Assembly (NCBI GenBank): GCA_964535155.1 | Contig: CAZHSR010000006.1 | Span: 1-29,832 of the forward strand | Direction of reading: 5' to 3' | From: JAGPFW01 sp964535155 | GTDB lineage: Bacteria > Patescibacteriota > WWE3 > UBA101185 > UBA10185 | Length of the DNA stretch: 29,832 nucleotides | Part shown: piece by piece, positions 15,366-21,401 of the stretch | Layout of the letters: each line of letters begins with the position of its first letter | Numbering within the stretch: position 1 is the stretch's first letter | The notes under the pieces: generated by a model | The model's input: only the letters and a program-made list of their open reading frames with translations | Databases searched by the model: none | What the model was told of the DNA's origin: nothing | Program-made: the position numbers and the translations under genes

Positions 15366-15439
15366 AGGGGCGTAGTGTAACGGTAACACAACTCTCTCCA
15401 AAAGAGTCAATAGGGGTTCAATTCCTCTCGCCCCTGCCA
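15366..15439 (+). tRNA. tRNA-Trp (anticodon CCA)
   Basis: Acceptor AGGGGCG/CGCCCCT, anticodon loop CTCCAAA between ACTCT and AGAGT, discriminator G (the Trp identity base), CCA encoded. The CCA anticodon reads only UGG, agreeing with the use of TGA as a stop in this window. Confidence 0.93.
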
Positions 15440-15477
15440 TTCCCTTGGCACATCCAAATCTAAAAAACCAAAATCCC

Positions 15478-16254
15478 CTACCCTTCCAATTGCTCCAAAA
15501 ACTCCTTAAATAACAAAACCCTCTGACCGTCAGCAGAATTAAAAAGAAAAGGCTCTACATCACTAACCAATGCCTTAATATCAACCTTTTCCAACAGCAA
15601 ATATAAACGACTCTTTAACGCCCCCACATTTGCAATCCCCTCTTTTGCCCTTAAATAGTCATAATCAGGCTTAGTAAAAGAAAATAAATAAACAATGTCA
15701 AAGAAATCCCTTCCCTTTGGAGTTTTTCTCCCTAATGCAGCACAAATTTTCTTGGACAACAATATATCCGAAGGGACTACATTAATCTGGGTGAAAATGT
15801 CAAATTTGTTTAGCAAAAAATGTGAAAATTCGTATTTATACGGTTGTTTTACGGTATCTATTTGGACAAGAATTTTCTCATCTGCATATCCCGAAAGTCC
15901 TAAAGTATTTAATAACCCTGGGAACTTTAAATAGCACCTGTAAGCTCCTTTATAAACAGTGCGGGTCTCTACCGAATATCCTTCAAGAGACAAGCTCTTT
16001 TTCACAATATTTATTAAATCCTCAAAGTCTTTAGGCTCCAGAGAAAAATTGTCAAAATCTAGGTCTTCAGAAAACCTGTTACTTTCGTATACAATTCTAA
16101 GAGCAGTACCCCCTAAAAAGCACAGACCTTTTCCATATTCTGAGCCAAAAATAATTTGAAGTATTTTGTACTGCAAATACTCCTTTAACAGAAACCTATC
16201 AAATGATTGAAGATTTTCTGGATAATTTTTTTTAATATTTTGTAGATTAAGCAT
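15478..16254 (-). CDS. abiEii: AbiEii/AbiGii-family nucleotidyltransferase toxin
   Basis: A 258-residue nucleotidyltransferase of the AbiEii toxin family. Visible motifs are FLGGTALRIVY (GG/S-type motif) followed by RFSEDLDFD, which carries the two metal-binding Asp residues, and KGRDFFDI with the conserved Lys/Arg-Asp near residue 188. Known AbiE toxins are GTP- or NTP-binding nucleotidyltransferases that arrest growth and can abort phage infection; a related toxin blocks tRNA acceptor ends. It overlaps its antitoxin by 8 bases and is second in the pair, as expected. The location directly beside a tRNA cluster suits an accessory insertion. Frame and length appear intact, so it is probably functional. 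Confidence 0.88.
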   Translation of the reverse strand: MLNLQNIKKNYPENLQSFDRFLLKEYLQYKILQIIFGSEYGKGLCFLGGTALRIVYESNRFSEDLDFDNFSLEPKDFEDLINIVKKSLSLEGYSVETRTVYKGAYRCYLKFPGLLNTLGLSGYADEKILVQIDTVKQPYKYEFSHFLLNKFDIFTQINVVPSDILLSKKICAALGRKTPKGRDFFDIVYLFSFTKPDYDYLRAKEGIANVGALKSRLYLLLEKVDIKALVSDVEPFLFNSADGQRVLLFKEFLEQLEG

Positions 16255-16882
16255 TTTTTAAAAATTCCTTAAAAATTAATACTCTTTGCAAAAGGGCAGC
16301 ATTGTTAAACCGAGTTAAATACAAATCCAGTAAGTCTAGATCTAGCTTTTCCTTTAATAAGTGTGTATTTAGACGCAATTCATCAAAATGTGACTTACTA
16401 TTTAAATCGGGGTTTAAATAGAAGAGGTCTAACAAAGCCTTTTCTGGGGTCGCAATTCTAATATCGGGGGTTTTTCCAAAGTTTTGAAGTAAATCATAGC
16501 CAAAGAAAAGGTCCTCCTTTAACGAAAAATAAACAAATCTACCGAGATGAGTGTCAAAAGTAGTGGTCTTCTTTGTGCTTACACTAGTTAAATGAGGAAC
16601 GAATTCTGGTATAAGATTATACCAATTTAGAGCAGAATGCAAAGAAATGTAGGAAGGAGCATATATATAATTTGCAGTGTAGTAAAGGAATAATTCATCG
16701 ATTGGGGTGTCTTCAAAAACATAAAAACCCTTGGATATACTTTTTATTAAGCCTCTTTCCTTCCATTCGTAAAGTCTTCTAGGATCTAGAGTAGGAAAAA
16801 CCTTTTGTACTGCTCTAGTAGAGATTATTGGATAGCTTTTAAAGGCTTTATTAAATTCTAAATATGATATTCTGTTTCCCAT
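16247..16882 (-). CDS. abiEi: AbiEi-like antitoxin / transcriptional regulator
   Basis: A 211-residue protein. Residues about 8-55 form a winged helix (STRAVQKVFPTLDPRRLYEWKERGLI, then KGFYVF as the wing). The remainder matches the AbiEi C-terminal region, including YIYAPSYISLHSALNWYNLIPE and IATPEKALLDLFYL. AbiEi antitoxins repress their own promoter and counter AbiEii without stable protein binding (type IV). It is first in the operon and overlaps the toxin gene. An extended -10 box ends 9 bases before the ATG, giving a leader of about 2 bases. Confidence 0.85.
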   Translation of the reverse strand: MGNRISYLEFNKAFKSYPIISTRAVQKVFPTLDPRRLYEWKERGLIKSISKGFYVFEDTPIDELFLYYTANYIYAPSYISLHSALNWYNLIPEFVPHLTSVSTKKTTTFDTHLGRFVYFSLKEDLFFGYDLLQNFGKTPDIRIATPEKALLDLFYLNPDLNSKSHFDELRLNTHLLKEKLDLDLLDLYLTRFNNAALLQRVLIFKEFLKNA

Positions 16883-16890
16883 TTTGGTTA

Positions 16891-16899
16891 ATTATAACA
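16891..16899 (-). promoter_or_regulatory. Extended -10 promoter, abiE operon
   Basis: TGTTATAAT, a perfect extended -10 ending 9 bases before the abiEi ATG. This is also where AbiEi would be expected to bind for autorepression; I see no clear inverted repeat. Confidence 0.65.
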
Positions 16900-16970
16900 T
16901 ATTTGGGAAATGGAACTAGCAACTTCGGCAGGACTTAATAAAAGATTAGATAATGCTAGAGACCAATTAG

Positions 16971-16999
16971 GTGACAAACCCCATAAAACCTGCTACACT
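16971..16999 (+). promoter_or_regulatory. Promoter of the RRM gene with a long leader
   Basis: GTGACA, 17-base spacer, TACACT with the TGn extension (TGC). Transcript start near 17006 leaves about 120 bases of leader before the GTG at 17129. The leader contains a 12-codon mini-ORF (17008-17046). Confidence 0.55.
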
Positions 17000-17128
17000 C
17001 ACTTCCAATGTACGAAATTAAAGTGCCTAGAAAGCACGGACTGTAAGACTCTATTCAGAATCCAATCATTGAAAGTGAAAATCATCCTGAAAAGCTCAAC
17101 AGAAAAATTAAAAGGCGGTGAATATTAA

Positions 17129-17374
17129 GTGAAATTATATATAGGAAATCTTCCCTACTCCATGAGAGACGATTCATTAAGAGCATTATTTGCTCCTTTT
17201 GGTAACGTTGTTTCAGCATCCGTTATTATGGACAGAGATTCTGGCCGTAGCAAAGGATTTGGATTTGTAGAATATTCCAGCGAGGCAGAAGCCAAAGCTG
17301 CACAAGAAGCTATGAATAACAAAGAGGTAGAAGGAAGAGCATTAAAGGTCGATATAGCAAGACCTAAAGCTTAA
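17129..17374 (+). CDS. Small RRM-type RNA-binding protein
   Basis: 81 residues, a single RNA recognition motif with almost nothing else. RNP2 is LYIGNL (3-8) and RNP1 is KGFGFVEY (about 42-49), both with the aromatic residues that stack on RNA; the beta-alpha-beta repeat is complete. Such proteins bind single-stranded RNA and in cyanobacteria are often cold induced. The start is GTG, supported by AGGCGGTG, a one-mismatch Shine-Dalgarno, nine bases upstream. It has its own promoter, a long leader and a strong terminator. The lack of a Gly-rich tail makes it a minimal version. Confidence 0.93.
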   Translation: MKLYIGNLPYSMRDDSLRALFAPFGNVVSASVIMDRDSGRSKGFGFVEYSSEAEAKAAQEAMNNKEVEGRALKVDIARPKA

Positions 17375-17409
17375 TTTTTTCGTTCTTTGGAACGCAAGAA
17401 TAAACAAAG

Positions 17410-17432
17410 GCGGACCTACGGGTCCGCTTTTT
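17410..17432 (+). terminator. Intrinsic terminator between the RRM gene and folD
   Basis: GCGGACC, TACG tetraloop, GGTCCGC, then TTTTTG. On the other strand the same stem is followed by a shorter, broken T-run, so it may also stop folD transcripts. Confidence 0.9.
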
Positions 17433-17443
17433 GTTGCCAAAAT

Positions 17444-18259
17444 TTAGATACCCAAGAAATTCATAACCAAGAATCTTATTACCAAAGGTCCCATTCCCCC
17501 AACAGAAGGGGAAATAAACCCCAAATGGTCAACATTTTTACTCATATTCAAGTCCCCCACTGTCTTTTCGGCTAATTTTGAATATCCAAAATCCACTACC
17601 GAAGTATTTTTTTCCAAATTTTGCGGATCCACTAGGTAAGGGATTCCAGCACTTAAAACTACCACCTGATAATCCAAGTGTTTTTGGTTTTCGTAATAGC
17701 CAATTACCTCTGTGTCGTATCCCGAAACAGTGCAATAATGAGCAATAGGTTTTCCAACCAATTCGCCATACCCCACNNNNNNNNNNTCTAATTCGGTTTG
17801 GTTTAAAAAGTAATCAAAGGCTCTTACTGTAGGAGGAAGTTTGCTAAAATCCCCAGAATAAAATTTGCGTTTGCTCTCTGGTGAAAGCAAATCTACATCT
17901 TTTTCTACAGGGATTATCCCTAAAACAGGTTCTAAACTTGGTCTTGGTAATGGAAGCTGAATTATCCCACCAGAAATTTCTTGTCGTGAAAAGAATACCT
18001 CCACATGTTTAAATATCTCATCATCAGAAAGAGTGTCATTTAATGACAAAACTTCCACACAAATTCCAACGGAGTCACAAAACTTCTTTTTTAAATTGAC
18101 ATAGGTTTTTGAGGCAGGATTCTCCCCTATTTGAACTATTCCCAGCTTTGGAGTTTCATTAGCGGAACTGACATTTGTAAATTTTGGATTCATTTCCAGA
18201 AAGCTTTTTATTTGTTCTTCAAGGATTTTGGCATGTGCTTTTCCATCAAAAATTTGCAT
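17444..18259 (-). CDS. folD: Methylenetetrahydrofolate dehydrogenase / cyclohydrolase, interrupted by an assembly gap
   Basis: FolD interconverts 5,10-methylene-, methenyl- and 10-formyl-tetrahydrofolate. Conserved parts: SKTYVNLKKK with the catalytic Tyr and Lys, GGIIQLPLPRP, KDVD, the NADP-binding VGYGELVGKP, and the closing SPSVGGMGPLVIR (usually TPVPGGVGPMT). Divergences: the usual DVDG reads DVDL and PCTP reads PPTV. The 10 N at 17777-17786 fall just before the dinucleotide-binding loop; aligned by eye to E. coli FolD the gap should hold about 9 residues, so the true gap is probably longer than 10 bases. The frame is intact on both sides. It makes the substrate for fmt and uses that of thymidylate synthase. 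Confidence 0.9.
   Translation of the reverse strand: MQIFDGKAHAKILEEQIKSFLEMNPKFTNVSSANETPKLGIVQIGENPASKTYVNLKKKFCDSVGICVEVLSLNDTLSDDEIFKHVEVFFSRQEISGGIIQLPLPRPSLEPVLGIIPVEKDVDLLSPESKRKFYSGDFSKLPPTVRAFDYFLNQTELXXXXVGYGELVGKPIAHYCTVSGYDTEVIGYYENQKHLDYQVVVLSAGIPYLVDPQNLEKNTSVVDFGYSKLAEKTVGDLNMSKNVDHLGFISPSVGGMGPLVIRFLVMNFLGI
17777..17786. other. Assembly gap (10 N)
   Basis: Ten unknown bases inside folD. The round number suggests a scaffold placeholder and not a measured distance. Confidence 0.98.
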
Positions 18260-18265
18260 GTATGC

Positions 18266-18274
18266 AGTTTACCA
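18266..18274 (-). promoter_or_regulatory. Extended -10 promoter, folD
   Basis: TGGTAAACT, ending 7 bases before the folD ATG, predicting a leaderless mRNA. Confidence 0.6.
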
Positions 18275-18329
18275 TATTGTAAAGGGAAAAGGTTGGGCGA
18301 TGTGACAAAAACTCTCTAATCGATTTTGC

Positions 18330-18358
18330 TTGACATAGGCAAGATTTTTTTGTATGTT
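18330..18358 (+). promoter_or_regulatory. Promoter of the coupled small-ORF operon
   Basis: TTGACA, 17-base spacer, TATGTT. Transcript start near 18365, giving a leader of about 40 bases that holds a Shine-Dalgarno site. Confidence 0.7.
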
Positions 18359-18404
18359 TCTCATCCAGAGCAGTTTCTCAAAAAATCTTGTGGAGGTGGA
18401 AAAA

Positions 18405-18608
18405 GTGACCGTGGAGCCAGTAGAAGGCAGATTTGAAGTAAAACCAGTAAGGGGTGGCCATAGAATTTATGACCATCAAAAAAAGATTTTCGTAGGGCGG
18501 ACATACCGACCCAACGAAAAGCATTTAGCGCGAAAAGCCGCAAAGGGCAGAGCCTTATCAGCTGGGGTTGAGCAGATACTTCAAAAAAAGGGGGCGAGAT
18601 CTAAATGA
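18405..18608 (+). CDS. Small basic protein, unrecognised (67 residues), GTG start
   Basis: I do not recognise it. The start is GTG at 18405, chosen because GGAGGTG lies 6 bases before it and because the ATG at 18354 lies within the promoter. The protein reads (M)TVEPVEGRFEVKPVRGGHR and has an IYDHQKKIFVGRTY segment that looks like a beta hairpin, then a Lys/Arg/Ala-rich helical tail ending in KKGARSK. The stop TGA overlaps the next ATG (ATGA). By eye this stretch is richer in G and C than the genes around it. A basic protein of this size might bind nucleic acid or the ribosome, but that is only inference. Confidence 0.55.
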   Translation: MTVEPVEGRFEVKPVRGGHRIYDHQKKIFVGRTYRPNEKHLARKAAKGRALSAGVEQILQKKGARSK

Positions 18609-18781
18609 AATACCAAGCAGGAACGGCGTCACGAAATGGAAAACGCATCCATGTGGTAAGGGTAAACGGCACTTTTTACTTGAAACGAGGCGGAGGAAGG
18701 ACCAAATGCCTTGTACAGGCTGCGGAGTTTGACTCCAAAAGCGATGCGGAAACAACCGCTGACCAAATGAACCAAAAGTAA
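18605..18781 (+). CDS. Small protein, unrecognised (58 residues), coupled to the previous ORF
   Basis: I do not recognise it. It begins MKYQAGTASRNGKRIHVVRV, followed by NGTFYLKRGGGRTK and a more acidic end (AAEFDSKSDAETT). The first 35 residues look like a short antiparallel sheet with a Gly-rich turn. Evidence for being real: the ATGA overlap with the upstream ORF, the same raised GC content, and a strong terminator 13 bases after its stop. The two ORFs therefore form a complete two-gene operon with promoter, Shine-Dalgarno site and terminator. Confidence 0.5.
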   Translation: MKYQAGTASRNGKRIHVVRVNGTFYLKRGGGRTKCLVQAAEFDSKSDAETTADQMNQK

Positions 18782-18793
18782 GAATTTTTACAA

Positions 18794-18828
18794 GCAGATC
18801 CTTGGGATTTTTCAGGGATCTGCTTTTT
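18794..18828 (+). terminator. Intrinsic terminator of the small-ORF operon
   Basis: GCAGATCC, a 14-base loop, GGATCTGC, then TTTTT. Confidence 0.85.
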
Positions 18829-18894
18829 CCTTTCTTTAGGAAAATTTTTCATACATCAAAAAACCTTCCCTCACAATCCCCACTTAAAACCCCA

Positions 18895-19136
18895 AAAGAA
18901 AAAAAAGACCCCGCCTTCCAGCGGAGCCTTCTTTAGATTTGAGTTTCTAAAATAAATTCATTCCCGATGTGCCGTCAGCTGAACGAAGAATTCCCTAGTT
19001 ATAGTATGGGTCTCTGTTTTGGAGCTTTACTTCCAAAAACTGCGAGTCCCTTTATTTAGGGCGTTGGGAAATTTGCACCTTTTTTCAGCTTTTCCCGCAC
19101 ACACCAGGACGCAAGAGAGACTATATACCCTCTCGT
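18895..19136 (-). ncRNA. Orphan structured RNA of about 240 bases, family not recognised
   Basis: The 394 bases between 18782 and 19175 hold no credible ORF, but on the minus strand they carry a full RNA gene: an extended -10 TGATATAAT (19151-19143), predicted start near 19136, and an intrinsic terminator (18900-18928). Inside are several local stems, in 5' to 3' order: GAGAG/CTCTC, GCGT/ACGC enclosing GGGAAA/TTTCCC, CCCT/AGGG, TTTTGGA/TCCAAAA, and TTTAGA/TCTAAA just before the terminator. A longer pairing of TATAGTCTCT with AGAGA...ACTATA could close the first three hairpins. I looked for RNase P, SRP, tmRNA and T-box signatures and found none. A 6S-like RNA is conceivable by size but not demonstrated. 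Confidence 0.55.
18900..18928 (-). terminator. Intrinsic terminator of the orphan RNA
   Basis: On the minus strand GGCTCCGC pairs with GCGGGGTC (8 bp, two G-U) around a 6-base loop, followed by an 8-base T run. It faces the plus-strand terminator at 18794-18828. Confidence 0.75.
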
Positions 19137-19142
19137 GTACTA

Positions 19143-19151
19143 ATTATATCA
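19143..19151 (-). promoter_or_regulatory. Extended -10 promoter of the orphan RNA
   Basis: TGATATAAT, perfect extended -10; no clear -35 box. Confidence 0.7.
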
Positions 19152-19175
19152 AAACCTCAAAATTTGCAAAAAAAT

Positions 19176-19802
19176 TTAAAATGGAATGCCAAAAAATCCC
19201 AAGAATAAGCCCATTAATGGGAACAGGATTCTTCCCAACGAATTGGTTAAAACTAAAAAAAGTAAAATAAATATTCCATACGAGGCTAGTTGTTCCCATT
19301 GATAAGATAAATTCCTAGGTAAAATTCCGGAAACAACTTTAAATCCATCCAATGGGGCTACTGGAAAAAGATTAAAAATGCCTAGTCCTACATTGTAAAA
19401 GGCAAAATAATACAAAAAAGAACTTAAAATTCCTGTAAAAATGCCGCCAGAAAAACCAATTAAACCAAGTAACAAAGCCGAAATTCCTGCTAGGACAAAG
19501 TTGGACAAAGGTCCCGCAAATGAAATTATTGCCAAATCTCTTCTTGGGTTAGACAAATTTAAAGAATTTACTGGAACAGGCTTTGCCCATCCAAATCCAG
19601 CTACCAACAAAAGCATTGTGCCCATTGGGTCCAAATGCGCCAAAGGATTAAAAGTTAGCCTTCCCGACATTTTTGCCGTTGGATCACCTAATTTGTAAGC
19701 AGCAAAGGCATGCGCCAGCTCATGTAGGGAAAGTGACAAAATTAAAGCGGACACTAGTAAGAAGAAGAGCATGGGATTTGAAAATAGTAAACTAAAAAGC
19801 AT
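19176..19802 (-). CDS. M50-family membrane metalloprotease (site-2-protease-like)
   Basis: A 208-residue integral membrane protein. The zinc site is HELAHAF (HExxH, near residue 27) in the second membrane segment, followed by the conserved GRLTFNPLAHLDPMGT stretch; the third ligand is in NLFPVAPLDGFKV (NxxPxxxLDG). About five or six membrane helices are predicted. The compact family without a PDZ domain (SpoIVFB/Rip-like) cuts membrane-spanning substrates; no substrate is evident here. It lies directly downstream of glyA (9 bases from the glyA stop) but has its own extended -10 box overlapping the end of glyA. Confidence 0.9.
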   Translation of the reverse strand: MLFSLLFSNPMLFFLLVSALILSLSLHELAHAFAAYKLGDPTAKMSGRLTFNPLAHLDPMGTMLLLVAGFGWAKPVPVNSLNLSNPRRDLAIISFAGPLSNFVLAGISALLLGLIGFSGGIFTGILSSFLYYFAFYNVGLGIFNLFPVAPLDGFKVVSGILPRNLSYQWEQLASYGIFILLFLVLTNSLGRILFPLMGLFLGFFGIPF

Positions 19803-19810
19803 TGTTAGGC

Positions 19811-19819
19811 ATTATACCA
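19811..19819 (-). promoter_or_regulatory. Extended -10 promoter, M50 protease
   Basis: TGGTATAAT, ending 9 bases before the ATG at 19802. It overlaps the glyA stop codon (19812-19814), so the protease can be transcribed without glyA. Confidence 0.65.
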
Positions 19820-21161
19820 TTGGATGGGCTTTAGTGCAGAGTTTTTTTACTTCCCCAGCTATTGCCAAAATCTCCGGATCCTTGGAAAAAGCCAATTTTA
19901 AGTCTTGGCGAGAATTTTTATCCAAGTCCCCTACTTCAAGCTTTTTTTGTGCCAAATGTGACTGCGCAATTTTTGTGATGGCATCCATCCATTGAGCAAT
20001 TTTCTCCATGGAATTTTCCTTTATCCCAAGGGAAGTTATTGCCGGTGTCCCCAACCGAATTCCGGACGGATAAAACGGAGGATTTGGATCAAATGGAATG
20101 GCGTTGCGGTTTACAATTATCCCAGCGTATTCCAAAGCCCAAGCCAGCAACCACCCATCCAGGTTTTTGTTGCGGATGTCTATTAAAATTAAGTGGTTAT
20201 CTGTGCCCTTAGTGACAAGAGAAAAGTCTTTTTCTAAAAGTTTTGTTGCCAAAGTTTCGGCATTTAAAACCACTTGCTGAATATATTGGGAAAATTCCGA
20301 AGACATGGCCTCCTGCAGGGCAACAGCAATGCCGGCAATGTTGTTCATGTGAGGGCCACCTTGCATCCCTGGGAAAACCGCTTTATCAATTTTTACACCT
20401 AAATCCGCGTCACTTTCTAACCCACGCTCTGTAGCCATTACCAAAGCCCCTTTTGGGCCTCGCAAAGTTTTATGAGTGGTTGTGGTTATAATATCGGCAA
20501 ATTCCACTGGAGATTGGTGGGCGCCAGTGGCTACCAACCCTGCAATGTGAGAAATATCTGCCATGTGATAAGCGCCAACTTCGGCGGAGATTTGTCCTAT
20601 TTTGTCAAAATCTATTCCTCTTGGATATGCGCTTGCTCCCGAAATAATTAACCTCGGTCTGTGTTGCAAAGCCAAATCCCTAATTTTTGCGTAATCTAAA
20701 AATCCATCCTCCCCTACCGTATAGGAAATGCTGTTAAAGTACTTACCAGAAAAAGTAATTTTTGGGAAACCATGCGTTAAATGCCCACCGGAATCCAAAG
20801 CCATTCCCATTATGGTGTCACCTGGCTCCAAAAGGGCAAAGTAAACCGCTGCATTTGCAATAGACCCAGAATAAGCCTGAACATTTGCATGGGGAACTCC
20901 AAAAACCTTTTTTGCATGATCTATTGCCAAAAGCTCAATTTCATCAATAAATTTTTGGCCTTGATAATACCTTTTTTTTGGGTACCCTTCGGAATATTTG
21001 TTTCCAAGACAAGAAGAAACCGCAAGAGATACATTTGCAGAAACATAATTTTCACTAGGAATCATGCGTAAAACGCTTTTCTGACGAGACTCTTCCTCCT
21101 GAATAAGGTCAAAGATTGCGTCAGAGTTTTTGCTGTTATCTACTTCGGTTGGGGTTTTCAC
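19812..21161 (-). CDS. glyA: Serine hydroxymethyltransferase
   Basis: A 449-residue PLP enzyme making glycine and 5,10-methylene-tetrahydrofolate from serine and tetrahydrofolate. The PLP lysine is Lys231 in TTTTHKTLRGPKG; other signatures are IPSENYVSANV, NKYSEGYPKKRYYQG, NVQAYSGSIAN, GGHLTHG and HIAGLVATG. It is slightly longer than the usual 415-420, mostly at the N-terminus and in the loop around 325-360. The start is GTG: an extended -10 TAGAAT ends 7 bases before it, so the mRNA is probably leaderless. It supplies the one-carbon unit for folD, fmt and thymidylate synthase in this window. Confidence 0.97.
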   Translation of the reverse strand: MKTPTEVDNSKNSDAIFDLIQEEESRQKSVLRMIPSENYVSANVSLAVSSCLGNKYSEGYPKKRYYQGQKFIDEIELLAIDHAKKVFGVPHANVQAYSGSIANAAVYFALLEPGDTIMGMALDSGGHLTHGFPKITFSGKYFNSISYTVGEDGFLDYAKIRDLALQHRPRLIISGASAYPRGIDFDKIGQISAEVGAYHMADISHIAGLVATGAHQSPVEFADIITTTTHKTLRGPKGALVMATERGLESDADLGVKIDKAVFPGMQGGPHMNNIAGIAVALQEAMSSEFSQYIQQVVLNAETLATKLLEKDFSLVTKGTDNHLILIDIRNKNLDGWLLAWALEYAGIIVNRNAIPFDPNPPFYPSGIRLGTPAITSLGIKENSMEKIAQWMDAITKIAQSHLAQKKLEVGDLDKNSRQDLKLAFSKDPEILAIAGEVKKLCTKAHPMV

Positions 21162-21167
21162 CCCAAC

Positions 21168-21176
21168 ATTCTAACA
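21168..21176 (-). promoter_or_regulatory. Extended -10 promoter, glyA
   Basis: TGTTAGAAT; predicted transcript start falls on the G of the GTG start at 21161. Back to back with the secE promoter, 15 bases away. Confidence 0.65.
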
Positions 21177-21191
21177 CCTTCCCAATAAATG

Positions 21192-21200
21192 TGATAAAAT
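21192..21200 (+). promoter_or_regulatory. Extended -10 promoter, secE-nusG-rplK-rplA
   Basis: TGATAAAAT, ending 7 bases before the GTG of secE; predicted leaderless. Confidence 0.7.
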
Positions 21201-21206
21201 TCTTCC

Positions 21207-21395
21207 GTGAAAGGTTTAATTGAATTTTTTGGCAAGTCAAAAGCCGAATTTAAAAAAGTTGAATGGCCGTCAAAAAAGGAGACAATCCGCTTGACTGCTT
21301 ATGTAATTGGTGTTAGTTTTGGCGTCGGCATAATAGTGCTAGGAATGGACTATGTCTTTAAAGAAGGCATGGCACTTTTAATAAGTTTAAAATAA
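21207..21395 (+). CDS. secE: Preprotein translocase subunit SecE
   Basis: 62 residues in the minimal single-helix form: an amphipathic start, the conserved EFKKVEWPSKKET motif (14-26) that packs against SecY, and one membrane helix (about 28-50). The start is GTG with an extended -10 box 7 bases upstream, hence a likely leaderless message. It is followed after 6 bases by nusG, the standard bacterial order. Confidence 0.95.
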   Translation: MKGLIEFFGKSKAEFKKVEWPSKKETIRLTAYVIGVSFGVGIIVLGMDYVFKEGMALLISLK

Positions 21396-21401
21396 GTAAA
21401 A

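Noticed and set aside
15366..15439. UGA recoding (code 4 or 25)
   Set aside because: The Trp tRNA has anticodon CCA, and TGA ends several well-defined genes, including atpA and the HIT/dCMP-deaminase gene.
14837..15440. Minus-strand ORFs of 143 and 65 codons (14837-15268, 15243-15440)
   Set aside because: They run antisense through the tRNA genes; the apparent conserved peptides are translations of tRNA sequence, a well known false-protein source.
16910..17128. Plus-strand 72-codon ORF before the RRM gene
   Set aside because: It overlaps the RRM promoter and leader, has no Shine-Dalgarno site and no recognisable protein character.
18895..19136. RNase P, SRP, T-box or riboswitch leader
   Set aside because: No signature sequences were found, and no gene follows the terminator that a leader could control.
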